Assembly (NCBI GenBank): GCA_022824685.1
Contig: JAJDZJ010000043.1
Location: 1-33,473, forward strand
Direction of reading: 5' to 3'
From: Caldilineaceae bacterium
GTDB lineage: Bacteria > Chloroflexota > Anaerolineae > Caldilineales > Caldilineaceae
DNA length: 33,473 nt
Under the pieces are notes generated by a model. It did not search any database and was not told the origin of the DNA. It worked only from the letters and a program-made list of their open reading frames with translations. The stretch's first letter is position 1. Every line of letters begins with the position of its first letter. Positions 16,674 to 25,060 of this stretch are shown in pieces. Position numbers and translations under genes: made by a program.

Positions 16674-17687
16674 TTAGCTGCCCACAATATGCAACTCGAC
16701 CTTCTGCTGCGTGCCAGTCCGCGCCGACTCCAGCATCGCCTCCACAACGGCCAGGTCCTGTAACGCCTCCTCCGGGCTGTTCCGGTGCGCCGCGCCGTCC
16801 CGCACCGCCGCGACAAAGGCAGCCAGCTCCTCGCGCACGCTGATCAACACATTGAACACCTGACGCTCGCTCTCGCCGCCACGCTCCACCACAAGCTCCC
16901 CGCGTGAAACGCGCAAGCTTCCCTCTGTCCCGCCTATGTGCACTGCATCGGTTCCCAGCGAACTGCCGACCGCATACGTGACCATATACGTGCCGACGAC
17001 GCCGCTGGCAAAGCGCAGCGCCGCGCCCATCGTGTCGGCCGGCGGCAGGTCTTCCCGATTTGCCGCCGTCAACGCGCACACGCTCTCAATCTCTCCCAGC
17101 GCCGCCCGCAATCCCGCCGCATGGTGCACACCGCCATCCAGCAGATAACCACCCGGAAATTCGCCCGCATTCCGCCAGGATGACCCCTGATACTCGGCCT
17201 TTATCGGCAGCTGCAACGACACATCGCAAAACACCGGCCGCCCAATCCGTCCGTCGCGAATCGCAGCCGCCGCTGCCTGAAAAGCCCCCTCGTAACGCCA
17301 ATTCTCCCCCACCATCCATACCTGGTCCGCAAAGGCCCGGCTGTGGGCGATCATAGCCTGCGCCTCAGCAACCGTCGGCGCGATCGGCTTCTCGCTCAAA
17401 ACATGCTTGCCCGCCTCCAGCGCCTGCCGCACCACCCCAGGCAGCGCCGGAATCGGGAGAACAATATCGACCGCCTCAATACGCTCGTCCGCCAGCAACG
17501 CGCCAAGATCAGTGTGAACCGCAACTTCGTACGGAATCGAGTCCGCAACGACTTCGGCAGAGGCCCGCGTACGGCTGTACACAGCCGCAATCTGCGCCGC
17601 ATCCCCCAGCTCCAGCAATGACGGCGCATGCGCTTTGCGCACAAACGCCCCCGCCCCGATCAGAGCAATCCGAACCGGACTACCCAT
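16674..17687 (-). CDS. Gfo/Idh/MocA-family NAD(P)-dependent oxidoreductase
   Basis: The N-terminal Rossmann fold shows IALIGAGAF at about 7-15 and the family EKP signature at 99-101 (HVLSEKPIAP). The C-terminal substrate domain follows, with GGYLLDGGVHHAAGLR carrying the expected histidines. Members oxidise or reduce sugars, inositols or related polyols; the substrate cannot be predicted. I prefer the ATG at 17687 (337 residues) because the Rossmann strand begins five residues later; an in-frame GTG lies at 17702. It is divergent from the phosphorylase-like gene and upstream of the RDD gene. Confidence 0.88.
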   Translation of the reverse strand: MGSPVRIALIGAGAFVRKAHAPSLLELGDAAQIAAVYSRTRASAEVVADSIPYEVAVHTDLGALLADERIEAVDIVLPIPALPGVVRQALEAGKHVLSEKPIAPTVAEAQAMIAHSRAFADQVWMVGENWRYEGAFQAAAAAIRDGRIGRPVFCDVSLQLPIKAEYQGSSWRNAGEFPGGYLLDGGVHHAAGLRAALGEIESVCALTAANREDLPPADTMGAALRFASGVVGTYMVTYAVGSSLGTDAVHIGGTEGSLRVSRGELVVERGGESERQVFNVLISVREELAAFVAAVRDGAAHRNSPEEALQDLAVVEAMLESARTGTQQKVELHIVGS

Positions 17688-17846
17688 CGTAACCCGCCGC
17701 ACGCACAGCTACTGCCGTGGTTGAAACCGATTTCCCCATTCGTTTGGCTTTCGCTGGCAACTGATGCTATCGTGGACGCAGGTAAAGCCTACCGCAGGCT
17801 GTGGATCAAGTAGTCACATTATATCACACTGCGCCTGGGGAGACAG

Positions 17847-18644
17847 TTGAAACCACTGCTGCTTCTGCTGGCCGTGCCGCTTCCTCCGCAATCCCTGGAA
17901 GCCCTCGGCCCCCGCATCGAAGAACGTGAAATAGATACCCCCTACGGACCCGTCGGCCCCCTCGCCCGCCGCGGCCTTCCGGGCAGTGCATCGATCTGGA
18001 TCCAGCCCTACTACGGCCTCCCCTCCCGCACCGATCCCAGGGCGACGCTCTCCGCCGCGCAAGCCCTCGGCATCGATCAGATCGTCGCCTGTGACAGCGT
18101 CGTCGCCGTCAATCCAGTGCTGGGTCCAGGCCACCCGCTCCTGATCACCGACTATATCGACTTCACCCGCCATCAGCCGCAGACCTTCTTCGAGCGCGAG
18201 GGCACGGCAGGCCTCAGCCAGGCGCCCGCAGTCTGCCCCCGCCTAACCGACGCGCTGGCCCGCATCCTTCCCGCGGCGCCCGGCGGCGTCTACCTGGGCG
18301 TAGATGGCCCCAGACGCGAAACCGCAGCCGAAGCCCGCATGTTTCGCGCCTGGGGCGCAGACGTCCTCGGCCAGAATCTCGTGCCCGAAATCGCGCTCGC
18401 ACGCGAGCTGGGCCTCTGCTTCGCCGGACTCGCCGTCGTCGACGCCATCAGCGCCGAACGCCCCGCCCCGCCGGACATGGCAGACGACTACAGCGGGCTG
18501 GAAGTCGTGGTGCAGGCGCTCTCCGCGTTCTTGCAATCGCTCCGTGAAGACGCCGCCTGCGACTGCGGCGGCCGCCTCACCAGAAGCCTTCCTGCCGGGC
18601 GCGCCGGCCCTGACGACCAACCTGCCCGACCGCCTCGCGCATGA
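17847..18644 (+). CDS. Nucleoside phosphorylase / MTA phosphorylase-like protein
   Basis: The 265-residue product resembles S-methyl-5'-thioadenosine and purine nucleoside phosphorylases. It has ALGIDQIVACDSVVAVNP (phosphate and loop region), LITDYIDFTRHQPQTFF, and a VYLGVDGPRRETAAEARMFR block matching the family QGPRFETPAEI motif. GADVLGQNLVPEIALARELG is also present. It differs from typical members. The N-terminal phosphate-binding GGSG block is absent, and the usual TDYD active-site motif reads VDAIS. The start is a TTG with GGGGAG just upstream. The stop overlaps the next gene by four bases (ATGA). Catalytic activity is uncertain. Confidence 0.7.
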   Translation: MKPLLLLLAVPLPPQSLEALGPRIEEREIDTPYGPVGPLARRGLPGSASIWIQPYYGLPSRTDPRATLSAAQALGIDQIVACDSVVAVNPVLGPGHPLLITDYIDFTRHQPQTFFEREGTAGLSQAPAVCPRLTDALARILPAAPGGVYLGVDGPRRETAAEARMFRAWGADVLGQNLVPEIALARELGLCFAGLAVVDAISAERPAPPDMADDYSGLEVVVQALSAFLQSLREDAACDCGGRLTRSLPAGRAGPDDQPARPPRA

Positions 18645-19327
18645 AAATCTCCCAACTCTACGACCAACTCGAACTCTATAGCGAAGGCGATCCCCCGTCC
18701 CACTCAATCTTCGTCCTGGCGCGCCTTCTCGGCTTCCCCGACAGACTGCTGATCATCGACCCGCCTCCAGACGTCAGTACGCGCTTCGACGTCGCTGAAG
18801 ATACCGCCGCCCTCTTCACCCGCGCCGCCGGCGATGTCGGACTGCCGCTCGTTCAGACCCAGCCTGGCGGCGTCGCGCACATCACCGTCGGCCAGCATCT
18901 GCTGGATATCTACTCCCAGCAGCACGCCAATCTAGTCTACTTTCCAGCGATGGGGATTCTCTGCGGGGGCGCCTTCGGCAGCGATCTGACGCTGCCGGAA
19001 CTAGGCGAAGGCTCGGATGGAGAGGATGAGATTGACAGCCTGCGCCTCCTGGCCCGACTGGTGAAGGGGCGCCGCCTCCAACTCTACGTCCCCCACACCG
19101 GGTCCGTCTCATCCGACAAGGTAGAGGTCATGGGCCGGCTGGCCGCCGACGTAGGCTACTTCCACGGGCTCCGGCGCACATTGTCCCAGGCAGTCGCGCA
19201 AGACGACTTCTGGAACCGGTCTGAAGAGATAACCGAATCTCTCCTGCCAGAAAACCGCCGTACGCCCGCCTCCATCGCCGCCCACCGCCAAAACATCCAG
19301 CGCCTCTACAACGCGATCCAGCCCTGA
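18641..19327 (+). CDS. Conserved-looking protein of unknown function, possibly a degenerate metallo-beta-lactamase fold
   Basis: This 228-residue protein is not clearly recognised. Its centre (VGQHLLDIYSQQHANLVYFP followed by GILCGGAFGSDLTLPELG and later LYVPHTGS) follows the order of strands around the second half of a metallo-beta-lactamase fold. However, the HxHxDH metal motif is absent. The start codon overlaps the end of the phosphorylase-like gene in an ATGA, so the two are translationally coupled and probably act together. It ends 14 bases from the convergent ruvB gene. There is no signal peptide or membrane segment. Confidence 0.65.
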   Translation: MKISQLYDQLELYSEGDPPSHSIFVLARLLGFPDRLLIIDPPPDVSTRFDVAEDTAALFTRAAGDVGLPLVQTQPGGVAHITVGQHLLDIYSQQHANLVYFPAMGILCGGAFGSDLTLPELGEGSDGEDEIDSLRLLARLVKGRRLQLYVPHTGSVSSDKVEVMGRLAADVGYFHGLRRTLSQAVAQDDFWNRSEEITESLLPENRRTPASIAAHRQNIQRLYNAIQP

Positions 19328-19341
19328 CCCGCCAACGCCCC

Positions 19342-20421
19342 TCACTCCTCAAACAGACTCCGCTGCCCAGGAGACTCCGGATAGGCCGCGCCAATGTGTT
19401 CGTATGCCGCCTTCGTGGCCACGCGGCCCCGCGGCGTACGATCCAGAAACCCCAACTGAAGAAGATAGGGCTCCACCACATCCATGATCGTATCATCCTC
19501 TTCACTGATGCTCGCCGCCAGCGTACCCAGCCCCACGGGCCCTCCGCTGAACTTGCTCACGATCGCATCCACCACCCGCCGGTCCAGATCGTCCAGACCC
19601 AAATGATCGATCTCATGCACGGCCAGCGCTTCCTGGGCCAGGGCCAGTGTGATCGCCCCATCCCCCCGCACCTGGGCGTAGTCGCGCACCCGCCGCAGCA
19701 ACCGTAACGCCACCCGCGGCGTGCCCCGAGAGCGCCGGGCGATCTCGGTCGCGCCCGCGCCGTCAATCGGCGTCTCTAGCATCGCCGCCCCGCGCATGAT
19801 GATCGTCTCCAATGACTCCCTGCTGTAAAAATCAAAACGCTCCACCACGCCGAACCGGGCGCGCAGCGGAGCCGTCATCAGCGCCAATCGCGTCGTCGCC
19901 CCGATGACCGTGAACCGCGGCAATTTCAACCGAATGCTGCGCGCGCTCGGCCCGCTCCCCACCGTGATGTCCAGCACAAAATCCTCCATCGCCGGATAGA
20001 GGATCTCCTCGACCACACGGCCCAATCGGTGGATCTCATCGACAAAGAGGATATCCCCGCTTCGCAGATTCGTCAGAATCGCCGCCAGATCCCCCGCCTT
20101 CTCGATCGCCGGCCCTGAAGTCGGCTTGAGATTGCCCTGCATCTCGTGCGCAAGAATGTGGCTCAGCGTTGTCTTCCCCAGCCCCGGCGGGCCGTACAGG
20201 AGAACGTGATCAAGCGCCTCGCCGCGCTGACGCGCCGCCTGCACCAGAATGCGCATCTTCTCGCGCATCCTCTCCTGCCCGACCATCTCGTCCAGGCTTT
20301 TCGGGCGCAGGGCATAGTCGACCCCGCCATCCTCGGCCTGCCTTTCGCCCGAAATCTCCCGCCTGCTCAGTCCCGAAACACGTTGACCTTCGCCTTGCGT
20401 TACACTGCGTTCATCAGCCAT
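19342..20421 (-). CDS. ruvB: Holliday junction branch migration helicase RuvB
   Basis: The 359-residue AAA+ motor has Walker [10 protein letters not shown] at 77-85, Walker B DEIH at 128-131, and the sensor/arginine region [18 protein letters not shown]. The C-terminal winged helix ([19 protein letters not shown] and later PRGRVAT) completes the family pattern. It drives branch migration of Holliday junctions with RuvA and RuvC, neither of which is nearby. The N-terminal 30 residues before the [11 protein letters not shown] core are a variable extension. A promoter lies 43-70 bases upstream. Confidence 0.97.
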   Translation of the reverse strand: MADERSVTQGEGQRVSGLSRREISGERQAEDGGVDYALRPKSLDEMVGQERMREKMRILVQAARQRGEALDHVLLYGPPGLGKTTLSHILAHEMQGNLKPTSGPAIEKAGDLAAILTNLRSGDILFVDEIHRLGRVVEEILYPAMEDFVLDITVGSGPSARSIRLKLPRFTVIGATTRLALMTAPLRARFGVVERFDFYSRESLETIIMRGAAMLETPIDGAGATEIARRSRGTPRVALRLLRRVRDYAQVRGDGAITLALAQEALAVHEIDHLGLDDLDRRVVDAIVSKFSGGPVGLGTLAASISEEDDTIMDVVEPYLLQLGFLDRTPRGRVATKAAYEHIGAAYPESPGQRSLFEE

Positions 20422-20463
20422 GCTCGTTTCCAGTCACTCTCAAAGAACGATTGTGCTACAAAT

Positions 20464-20491
20464 AGTATACCAGAGCGCAAATCAGGGCAAA
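20464..20491 (-). promoter_or_regulatory. ruvB promoter
   Basis: On the minus strand TTTGCC (20486-20491) and TATACT (20464-20469) are spaced by 16 bases, giving a leader of about 35 bases to the ruvB ATG. The -10 box is strong and the -35 box only fair. Confidence 0.5.
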
Positions 20492-20580
20492 CCGGCGCCG
20501 TCTGACCCCACACGTATCTGCGCAGGGCAATTGCATCCGAAATGGGTCGACAAGGCGTTCATCCCAAAAGTGTTGATAAG

Positions 20581-21405
20581 TCAGAAGAGGCCAAGGATAG
20601 CAACCGGGTTCAGGTTTGTCTGACCAAATAGCGTTGAGCGCAGTGCACGCATGGCTTGAGCGCCTGATTTGGACCAACGCATACCAGCTCGCTTAAGGCG
20701 CTGCTGGACGAAAAGCTGGCAGGCCGATTCGACAGTGCCGCCGCCGATGGGATAGCCTGCCTTACGGAACAATTGGTAACGCATACGCCATCGATCATTG
20801 TAGAGATAGAGAATGGCGCGACGTCCGGTAAGGGTCTTCCCCAGGGGAAGAGCAGGCGGATGCACTGCAGGAGAGTGGGCAGACGCCCTGCAATCAGGCA
20901 CTTTTTCTGGGTGCAGACCCAGTTGGTCGCCTTTTTTGATTCGGTGTCGAAGCGGTGTTATGCGACCAGCCACAGCTTTTCGACTGCCTGCCGCCAGTCG
21001 ATGATTTCAACACAGTTGCCATGCACATGAGCACGATGTTCCAGATCCAGGCAGCGCCGTCACTGACACTGCCCAGATAGCTTGCACTGTCCCCACCGCG
21101 GCGGCAGGCTTCCGCCCCCTGCTGCTTGCCGAACTCTGTAGCATCCCACAGACCTGCCCGATATCTATGGTCACGCAGCTGGGCGGCTGCTCTGCCTGTC
21201 TTCGCATCCAGCCGATGGCGCACAGCTGAGACCGTCACCGGTTTCACCTCTTTCCAGCTTTCCTCGCGGATGTTGACCATCGTACCATCCATCGAGACGT
21301 TCGTCATTTCACTGGCCGGCTCCACCTGCTTGCGCCGCCCCACCTCGGTCTCCTTGCTCGGTATCTGCACCATCGCCTGCGCTTCGTACCCTTGCTCTGC
21401 GACCA
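20581..21405 (-). pseudogene. Broken ISKra4-family transposase
   Basis: Two out-of-phase pieces recall ISKra4 transposases: VSMDGTMVNIREESWKEVK followed by HRYRAGLWDATEFGKQQGAEA and DGAAWIWNIVLMC, and then GYPIGGGTVESACQLFVQQR with RAGMRWSKSGAQAMRALR. Near 21020 a one-base change shifts the frame away from the expected NCVEIIDWRQAVEKLW reading. That reading then meets a TAA near 20957, and another shift is needed by about 20850. The N-terminal third is missing because the element abuts RHS sequence near 21405. No terminal inverted repeats were identified. It is inactive. Confidence 0.8.
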
Positions 21406-21662
21406 ACCGTCTGACCGCGTTCAACGGGCAGAGCTACGGTTACGGCGATGGCGGGCCCTACCACGCGGTGGACCGCATCGGCGGCGCTGACCGCTTCGAC
21501 TACGACGCCAACGGCAACATGACCGTGCACAACAAGGGGCTCACCGGCCAGCAGACGCTTGTGTGGGATGCGCAGATCCGGCTGTCCGAGGTGCGGGACA
21601 ACAACGGCGACATGCTGGAACAGAGTACTGGTATGACGTCGACGGAAGTCGCGTCAAGAAGG
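21406..21662 (+). pseudogene. RHS/YD-repeat fragment A, upstream part
   Basis: The frame reads NRLTAFNGQSYGYGDGGPYH, a YD-repeat segment DRFDYDANGNMTVHN, and the block LVWDAQIRLSEVRDNNGDMLEQ, then runs out of frame. It is nearly identical to fragment C at 26658-26867. Two extra bases near 21627 (the AG before TACTGGTATGAC) move the RHS reading into the frame of the following feature. It starts abruptly at the broken transposase with no start codon of its own. Confidence 0.7.
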
Positions 21663-22849
21663 TGAACGGCAGCACGACGACCTACACCTTCTTTGGTCAT
21701 TACGAGGAGGAGGTGACGAGCGGTGTAACCACTGCTGTAAGCCACTACACATTCGGCGGGCTGCGCGTTGCGGTGAAGCGGGAGAGCACCCTCTATCACG
21801 TGCACGGCGACCACCTGGGCAGCACGTCGGTGACGACCGCCGGCTTGGTCGTGGAGGGCAGCCGCGCGTACTACGCCTACGGCGCACAGCGCAGCGCGTC
21901 GGGAACGCTGCGGACGGACAGGACGTTCACGGGGCAGAAGGCGGATGGGACGGGGCTGCTGTACTACAACGCGCGGTACTACGACCACGCGCTGGGCACC
22001 TTTATCTCACCGGATACTAATGTGCCTGACCCGGGAATGGCCATCGACTACAACCGCTTCCTTTACGCAAGGGGCAATCCGCTCAAGTACTCGGATCCGA
22101 CTGGGTACATTCCACTAGACCTTCCCGACGCACCGAGGGGGCCCACTCCTGAGGCTGATCCGTGGGTGGTAGACTTTTACTGGAAGAATCGTTGGTACAA
22201 CGCCCGCGGCTTCGCACGGGGGGCGGACGGTCACTGGAGCAGGTCGATACGGCCCAGATATGAAGACAAGCAAATTCTCCACGAGGTGATAAGAGAGGAT
22301 CTGCTCGGCTGGTTTATCCGCGAGATTAGGGGAAATACACAAGACCGGCAACTCAAAACTATCGCCTATCTTAACCTGACTGGCAAGTTGACTGCCGGTC
22401 TGCCTTCAATCTACTTTCCAGCCAAAGCTAACGCATTCACGATCTGGGCGTCCCTGGTAGGGCCGGGTAGACCGTGGGATTACAAGGGACATATAGGGAA
22501 GGCAATGGGAGGCGTTTGGACCTACTATGAGGGAGTACTCTATTTTTACGATGTATGGGCGAACATCAATTACGGCTATGCCGGGCGCGCCGCTCGCTTT
22601 ACACGTTTGGAGCTTCTCGTCGGCGCCGGCGCCGGCCAGTTCGGAGCTGACTTAATTGGAAAACAGGAGGTCAACTACAATTGGCGCAGCTTTTTTGATG
22701 ATCCCGCCGATCAGGCGGCGGTCCGGATTGGGATAAACCTGTATGATCAGCATGGCTTGACCATAGATGAAGTTAAGTTCAGGCAGGCTTTCCAAAGGGA
22801 AGCCGGCAATCTGAGGACATCGCAGGAGGACCAATATAGAATTCCTTGA
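21563..22849 (+). CDS. RHS-core tip with C-terminal polymorphic toxin type 44-like domain
   Basis: From about 21625 the frame reads EYWYDVDGSRVKKVNG, then the RHS associated core: YHVHGDHLGSTS, TGQKADGTGLLYYNARYYD, and SPDTNVPDPGM. It ends with YARGNPLKYSDPTG, the usual boundary before a variable toxin tail. The tail (about 245 residues) has WDYKGHIGKAMG, YFYDVWANINYGYAGRAARF and VRIGINLYDQHG, which resemble bacterial toxin 44, a predicted nuclease. The first twenty or so residues of this frame are not RHS-like, because of a frameshift upstream. It is probably an orphan tip that becomes active only when recombined onto a full RHS gene. The tail is less GC-rich than the core. Confidence 0.75.
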   Translation: MGCADPAVRGAGQQRRHAGTEYWYDVDGSRVKKVNGSTTTYTFFGHYEEEVTSGVTTAVSHYTFGGLRVAVKRESTLYHVHGDHLGSTSVTTAGLVVEGSRAYYAYGAQRSASGTLRTDRTFTGQKADGTGLLYYNARYYDHALGTFISPDTNVPDPGMAIDYNRFLYARGNPLKYSDPTGYIPLDLPDAPRGPTPEADPWVVDFYWKNRWYNARGFARGADGHWSRSIRPRYEDKQILHEVIREDLLGWFIREIRGNTQDRQLKTIAYLNLTGKLTAGLPSIYFPAKANAFTIWASLVGPGRPWDYKGHIGKAMGGVWTYYEGVLYFYDVWANINYGYAGRAARFTRLELLVGAGAGQFGADLIGKQEVNYNWRSFFDDPADQAAVRIGINLYDQHGLTIDEVKFRQAFQREAGNLRTSQEDQYRIP

Positions 22850-22931
22850 GAAATGTAACAAAAAACAGAGCACTTTCGACGGCAGGAATACTCCATTGAA
22901 AAAGGGTGGTAGACCAAGCTAGGAGTTGGCG

Positions 22932-23633
22932 ATGGAGAAAACCGGCCTTCATCGAATGTACAGATGGCGTCCTTCGGCCAGATTCGGTTGTCTAAGTGTT
23001 TTTGTCCTCAGCGGAATCCTGACAGCTTGTGTGATCGCCTACTACCTTCAAGGCATCATGTGGGAACCGCCTCTCTTAGAGACCCGCATGAAGGTGGAAG
23101 CAGCCCTGCACACATGCACGCTGAAGGAGTCAGAGTTGCCCGACGAATGGAGTAAAGGTTGGTCTGCAAGCCTGCCCTTGGAGGGTCGCCACCTCTCTGG
23201 GCCTTCTGGAATGCTTGGCGGTATATTCGCGTCTTTCTCTCACAAGAAACCCGAAACAGGCTGGGCCGCGTCTCATGAGTTGCAATTCTACGAAAGGCTT
23301 GATCAGGTAGTGTACTTCTATGTAGTTCGACGAATTGGTTACATTTCAAGGTGGCAGCGTACTTGGGTGCCGCTTGATTTGACGCAGGCCAACCTCTCCG
23401 CCGATGAATATCGAGCCAAGTGTGCCGACTTTGTGCCGGATATCGGCCAAGGACGAGGCGAAAAAACCTGCGAGACTAAGACAAGATACGGTAAATTCCT
23501 TTCTGTATTCCAGGCGGATCTATCTCCCAGCACCATCTCGGTGGAGGAATACATTCAGCTGTTGCAGATTATAGATAGAAAAATGCTGCAATGTGTCGAC
23601 CTCTTCGCCGACAAGAAGTGGAGAGAGGAGTAG
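22932..23633 (+). CDS. Membrane-anchored protein, candidate immunity protein for the toxin 44-like tail
   Basis: The ATG at 22932 has AGGAG six bases upstream. The 233-residue product has a basic N terminus and one hydrophobic helix (about 16-40, FVLSGILTACVIAYYLQGI). A soluble domain containing several cysteines follows. No family is recognised. Its position directly after a toxin tip, the single membrane anchor and the lower G+C content fit an immunity protein of a polymorphic toxin cassette, but this rests on location only. Confidence 0.6.
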   Translation: MEKTGLHRMYRWRPSARFGCLSVFVLSGILTACVIAYYLQGIMWEPPLLETRMKVEAALHTCTLKESELPDEWSKGWSASLPLEGRHLSGPSGMLGGIFASFSHKKPETGWAASHELQFYERLDQVVYFYVVRRIGYISRWQRTWVPLDLTQANLSADEYRAKCADFVPDIGQGRGEKTCETKTRYGKFLSVFQADLSPSTISVEEYIQLLQIIDRKMLQCVDLFADKKWREE

Positions 23634-23717
23634 TGCGACCAACCCCGGGACCGGACCGCTTGCGAATGAATCTTTCTTACATTATCTTGCCGTTTTGGAG
23701 CCGATTTCTCTCATTTG

Positions 23718-23862
23718 GGTTATCGCAGCCCGCGGCATAGCGCGCCGTAGCGCAAGAATCTCCCGCCGTCCAAGCCTAGTCGGAAAGCAAAATCACCAGC
23801 CAGGTCGGCCAGCGATCCATTCCCCTTTTCCTTCTCCATAGCAAAGCTAACGCTTCGTCCGC
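23718..23862. repeat. Non-coding spacer with partial intergenic-repeat similarity
   Basis: Between the candidate immunity gene and RHS fragment B the sequence contains CTCCATAGCAAAGCTAACGC, which resembles CTCCATAGCAAAAGGAACGC at 9830-9849 in the intergenic repeat. RHS similarity begins abruptly at about 23863. The junction looks like a recombination product. No gene is visible in 23634-23860. Confidence 0.4.
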
Positions 23863-23878
23863 CGGGCTGCGTGTTGCT

Positions 23879-24934
23879 GTGAAGCGGGGGAGCACGCTCT
23901 ATCACGTACACGGCGACCATCTGGGCAGCACGTCGATGACGACTACCGGTTCGGTCGTGGAGGGCAGCCGCGCGTACTACGCCTACGGCGCCGACCGCGC
24001 CGCGTCGGGAACGCTGCGGACGGACAGGTCGTTCACCGGACAGAAGGAAGATGTGACGGGATTGCTCTACTACAACGCGCGGTATTATGACCCCGCGTTG
24101 GGTATCTTTATCTCGCCGGATACTAATGTGCCTGACCCAGGAATGGTGATCGACTTCAACCGCTTCCTTTACGCAAGGGGGAATCCGCTGAAGTACTCTG
24201 ACCCGACGAGAAATGACCCTTTAGATGAAAATTGGGAACGAGAGTTCTATGATGTACACAACAGAGAACCGACGGACAAGGATAGATATGACCGTCTGTT
24301 CTCGCTCTTATTTCGCGGCAGCGGGACCAACGGCAGTTGGACTTACTCGGATTGGAAACGTTACCATGACCATTCAGATCCGAAAGATTATTGGAACGGG
24401 GTGAGAGAGTGGCCTGGAGCCCGGCATCCAGGATTAGAACGATTTGCCGTCCATGTTGAGCGCTTGGCATCTTACTATACGTCCGACGAGGCCCTAGAAT
24501 TTGCCAAAGCTTTCGGCTTCATTTTTGGTGGGATACCGCTCCGCGACAATCCCTTTGATGCTTTGATAGCAATGGGAATAAATCCACGTGCCGCTTGGGC
24601 TGAATTTCCAGCTCTTTATGAAGGATATGCGGGATGGGATCTTCAATACGTCGACCTTCATGAGAATGATTTCAATCCCTCCCATCACTATGCAGGCTTG
24701 TTCTCCGCAGGCTTTTTATTAGGTTTCCGGGCTGGATACTGGATCAACTATGCTCGTGACGGTCATTTTAGCAGTTACAATGCCGAAGATATACGTCTTG
24801 GACATTATGCGGCCCTCCATGGCTCTTCAGTATCTCGGTACTGGCTGACGAATGGTCGATATGGATTTGGCTTTCATCAGCTTGGCAATATGATTCGTAG
24901 ATTTCAGAGACCGTTATGGTATGACGTTCAGTAA
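23879..24934 (+). CDS. RHS-core tip B with an unrecognised C-terminal tail
   Basis: The first 110 residues repeat the RHS core of fragment A almost word for word (YHVHGDHLGSTS, YYNARYYDPALGIFISPDTN, and LYARGNPLKYSDPT). After that boundary the tail is completely different. A linker (WEREFYDVHNREPTDKDRYD to WTYSDWKRY) is followed by about 140 residues rich in His, Tyr and Asp, including NPSHHYAGLFSAGF, YNAEDIRLGHYAALHG and a final FGFHQLGNMIRRF. I do not recognise this tail; its placement makes it a candidate toxin. The GTG at 23879 is nominal: RHS similarity starts a few codons earlier, so this is probably an orphan tip without its own start. Confidence 0.7.
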   Translation: MKRGSTLYHVHGDHLGSTSMTTTGSVVEGSRAYYAYGADRAASGTLRTDRSFTGQKEDVTGLLYYNARYYDPALGIFISPDTNVPDPGMVIDFNRFLYARGNPLKYSDPTRNDPLDENWEREFYDVHNREPTDKDRYDRLFSLLFRGSGTNGSWTYSDWKRYHDHSDPKDYWNGVREWPGARHPGLERFAVHVERLASYYTSDEALEFAKAFGFIFGGIPLRDNPFDALIAMGINPRAAWAEFPALYEGYAGWDLQYVDLHENDFNPSHHYAGLFSAGFLLGFRAGYWINYARDGHFSSYNAEDIRLGHYAALHGSSVSRYWLTNGRYGFGFHQLGNMIRRFQRPLWYDVQ

Positions 24935-24948
24935 ACGGAGCGGCACGT

Positions 24949-25044
24949 ATGAATCTCAAAGAATTGAAGAAGCTGAAGATGCAGAGTGGGGCCAAATTGC
25001 TTGAGAAATGTGTACAATATTTGTCACGAAAATCGCAGCATTAG
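24949..25044 (+). CDS. Small ORF, 31 residues, after RHS tip B
   Basis: An ATG with GGAG 8 bases upstream opens a 31-codon frame beginning MNLKELKKLKMQSGAKLLEK, very Lys/Leu-rich and potentially helical, ending at TAG just before the next gene. It overlaps a 12-base stretch (CTTGAGAAATGT) that also follows toxin tip A. It could be a real tiny protein or a chance frame. Confidence 0.3.
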   Translation: MNLKELKKLKMQSGAKLLEKCVQYLSRKSQH

Positions 25045-25060
25045 AGAGGGCGGATATAGA

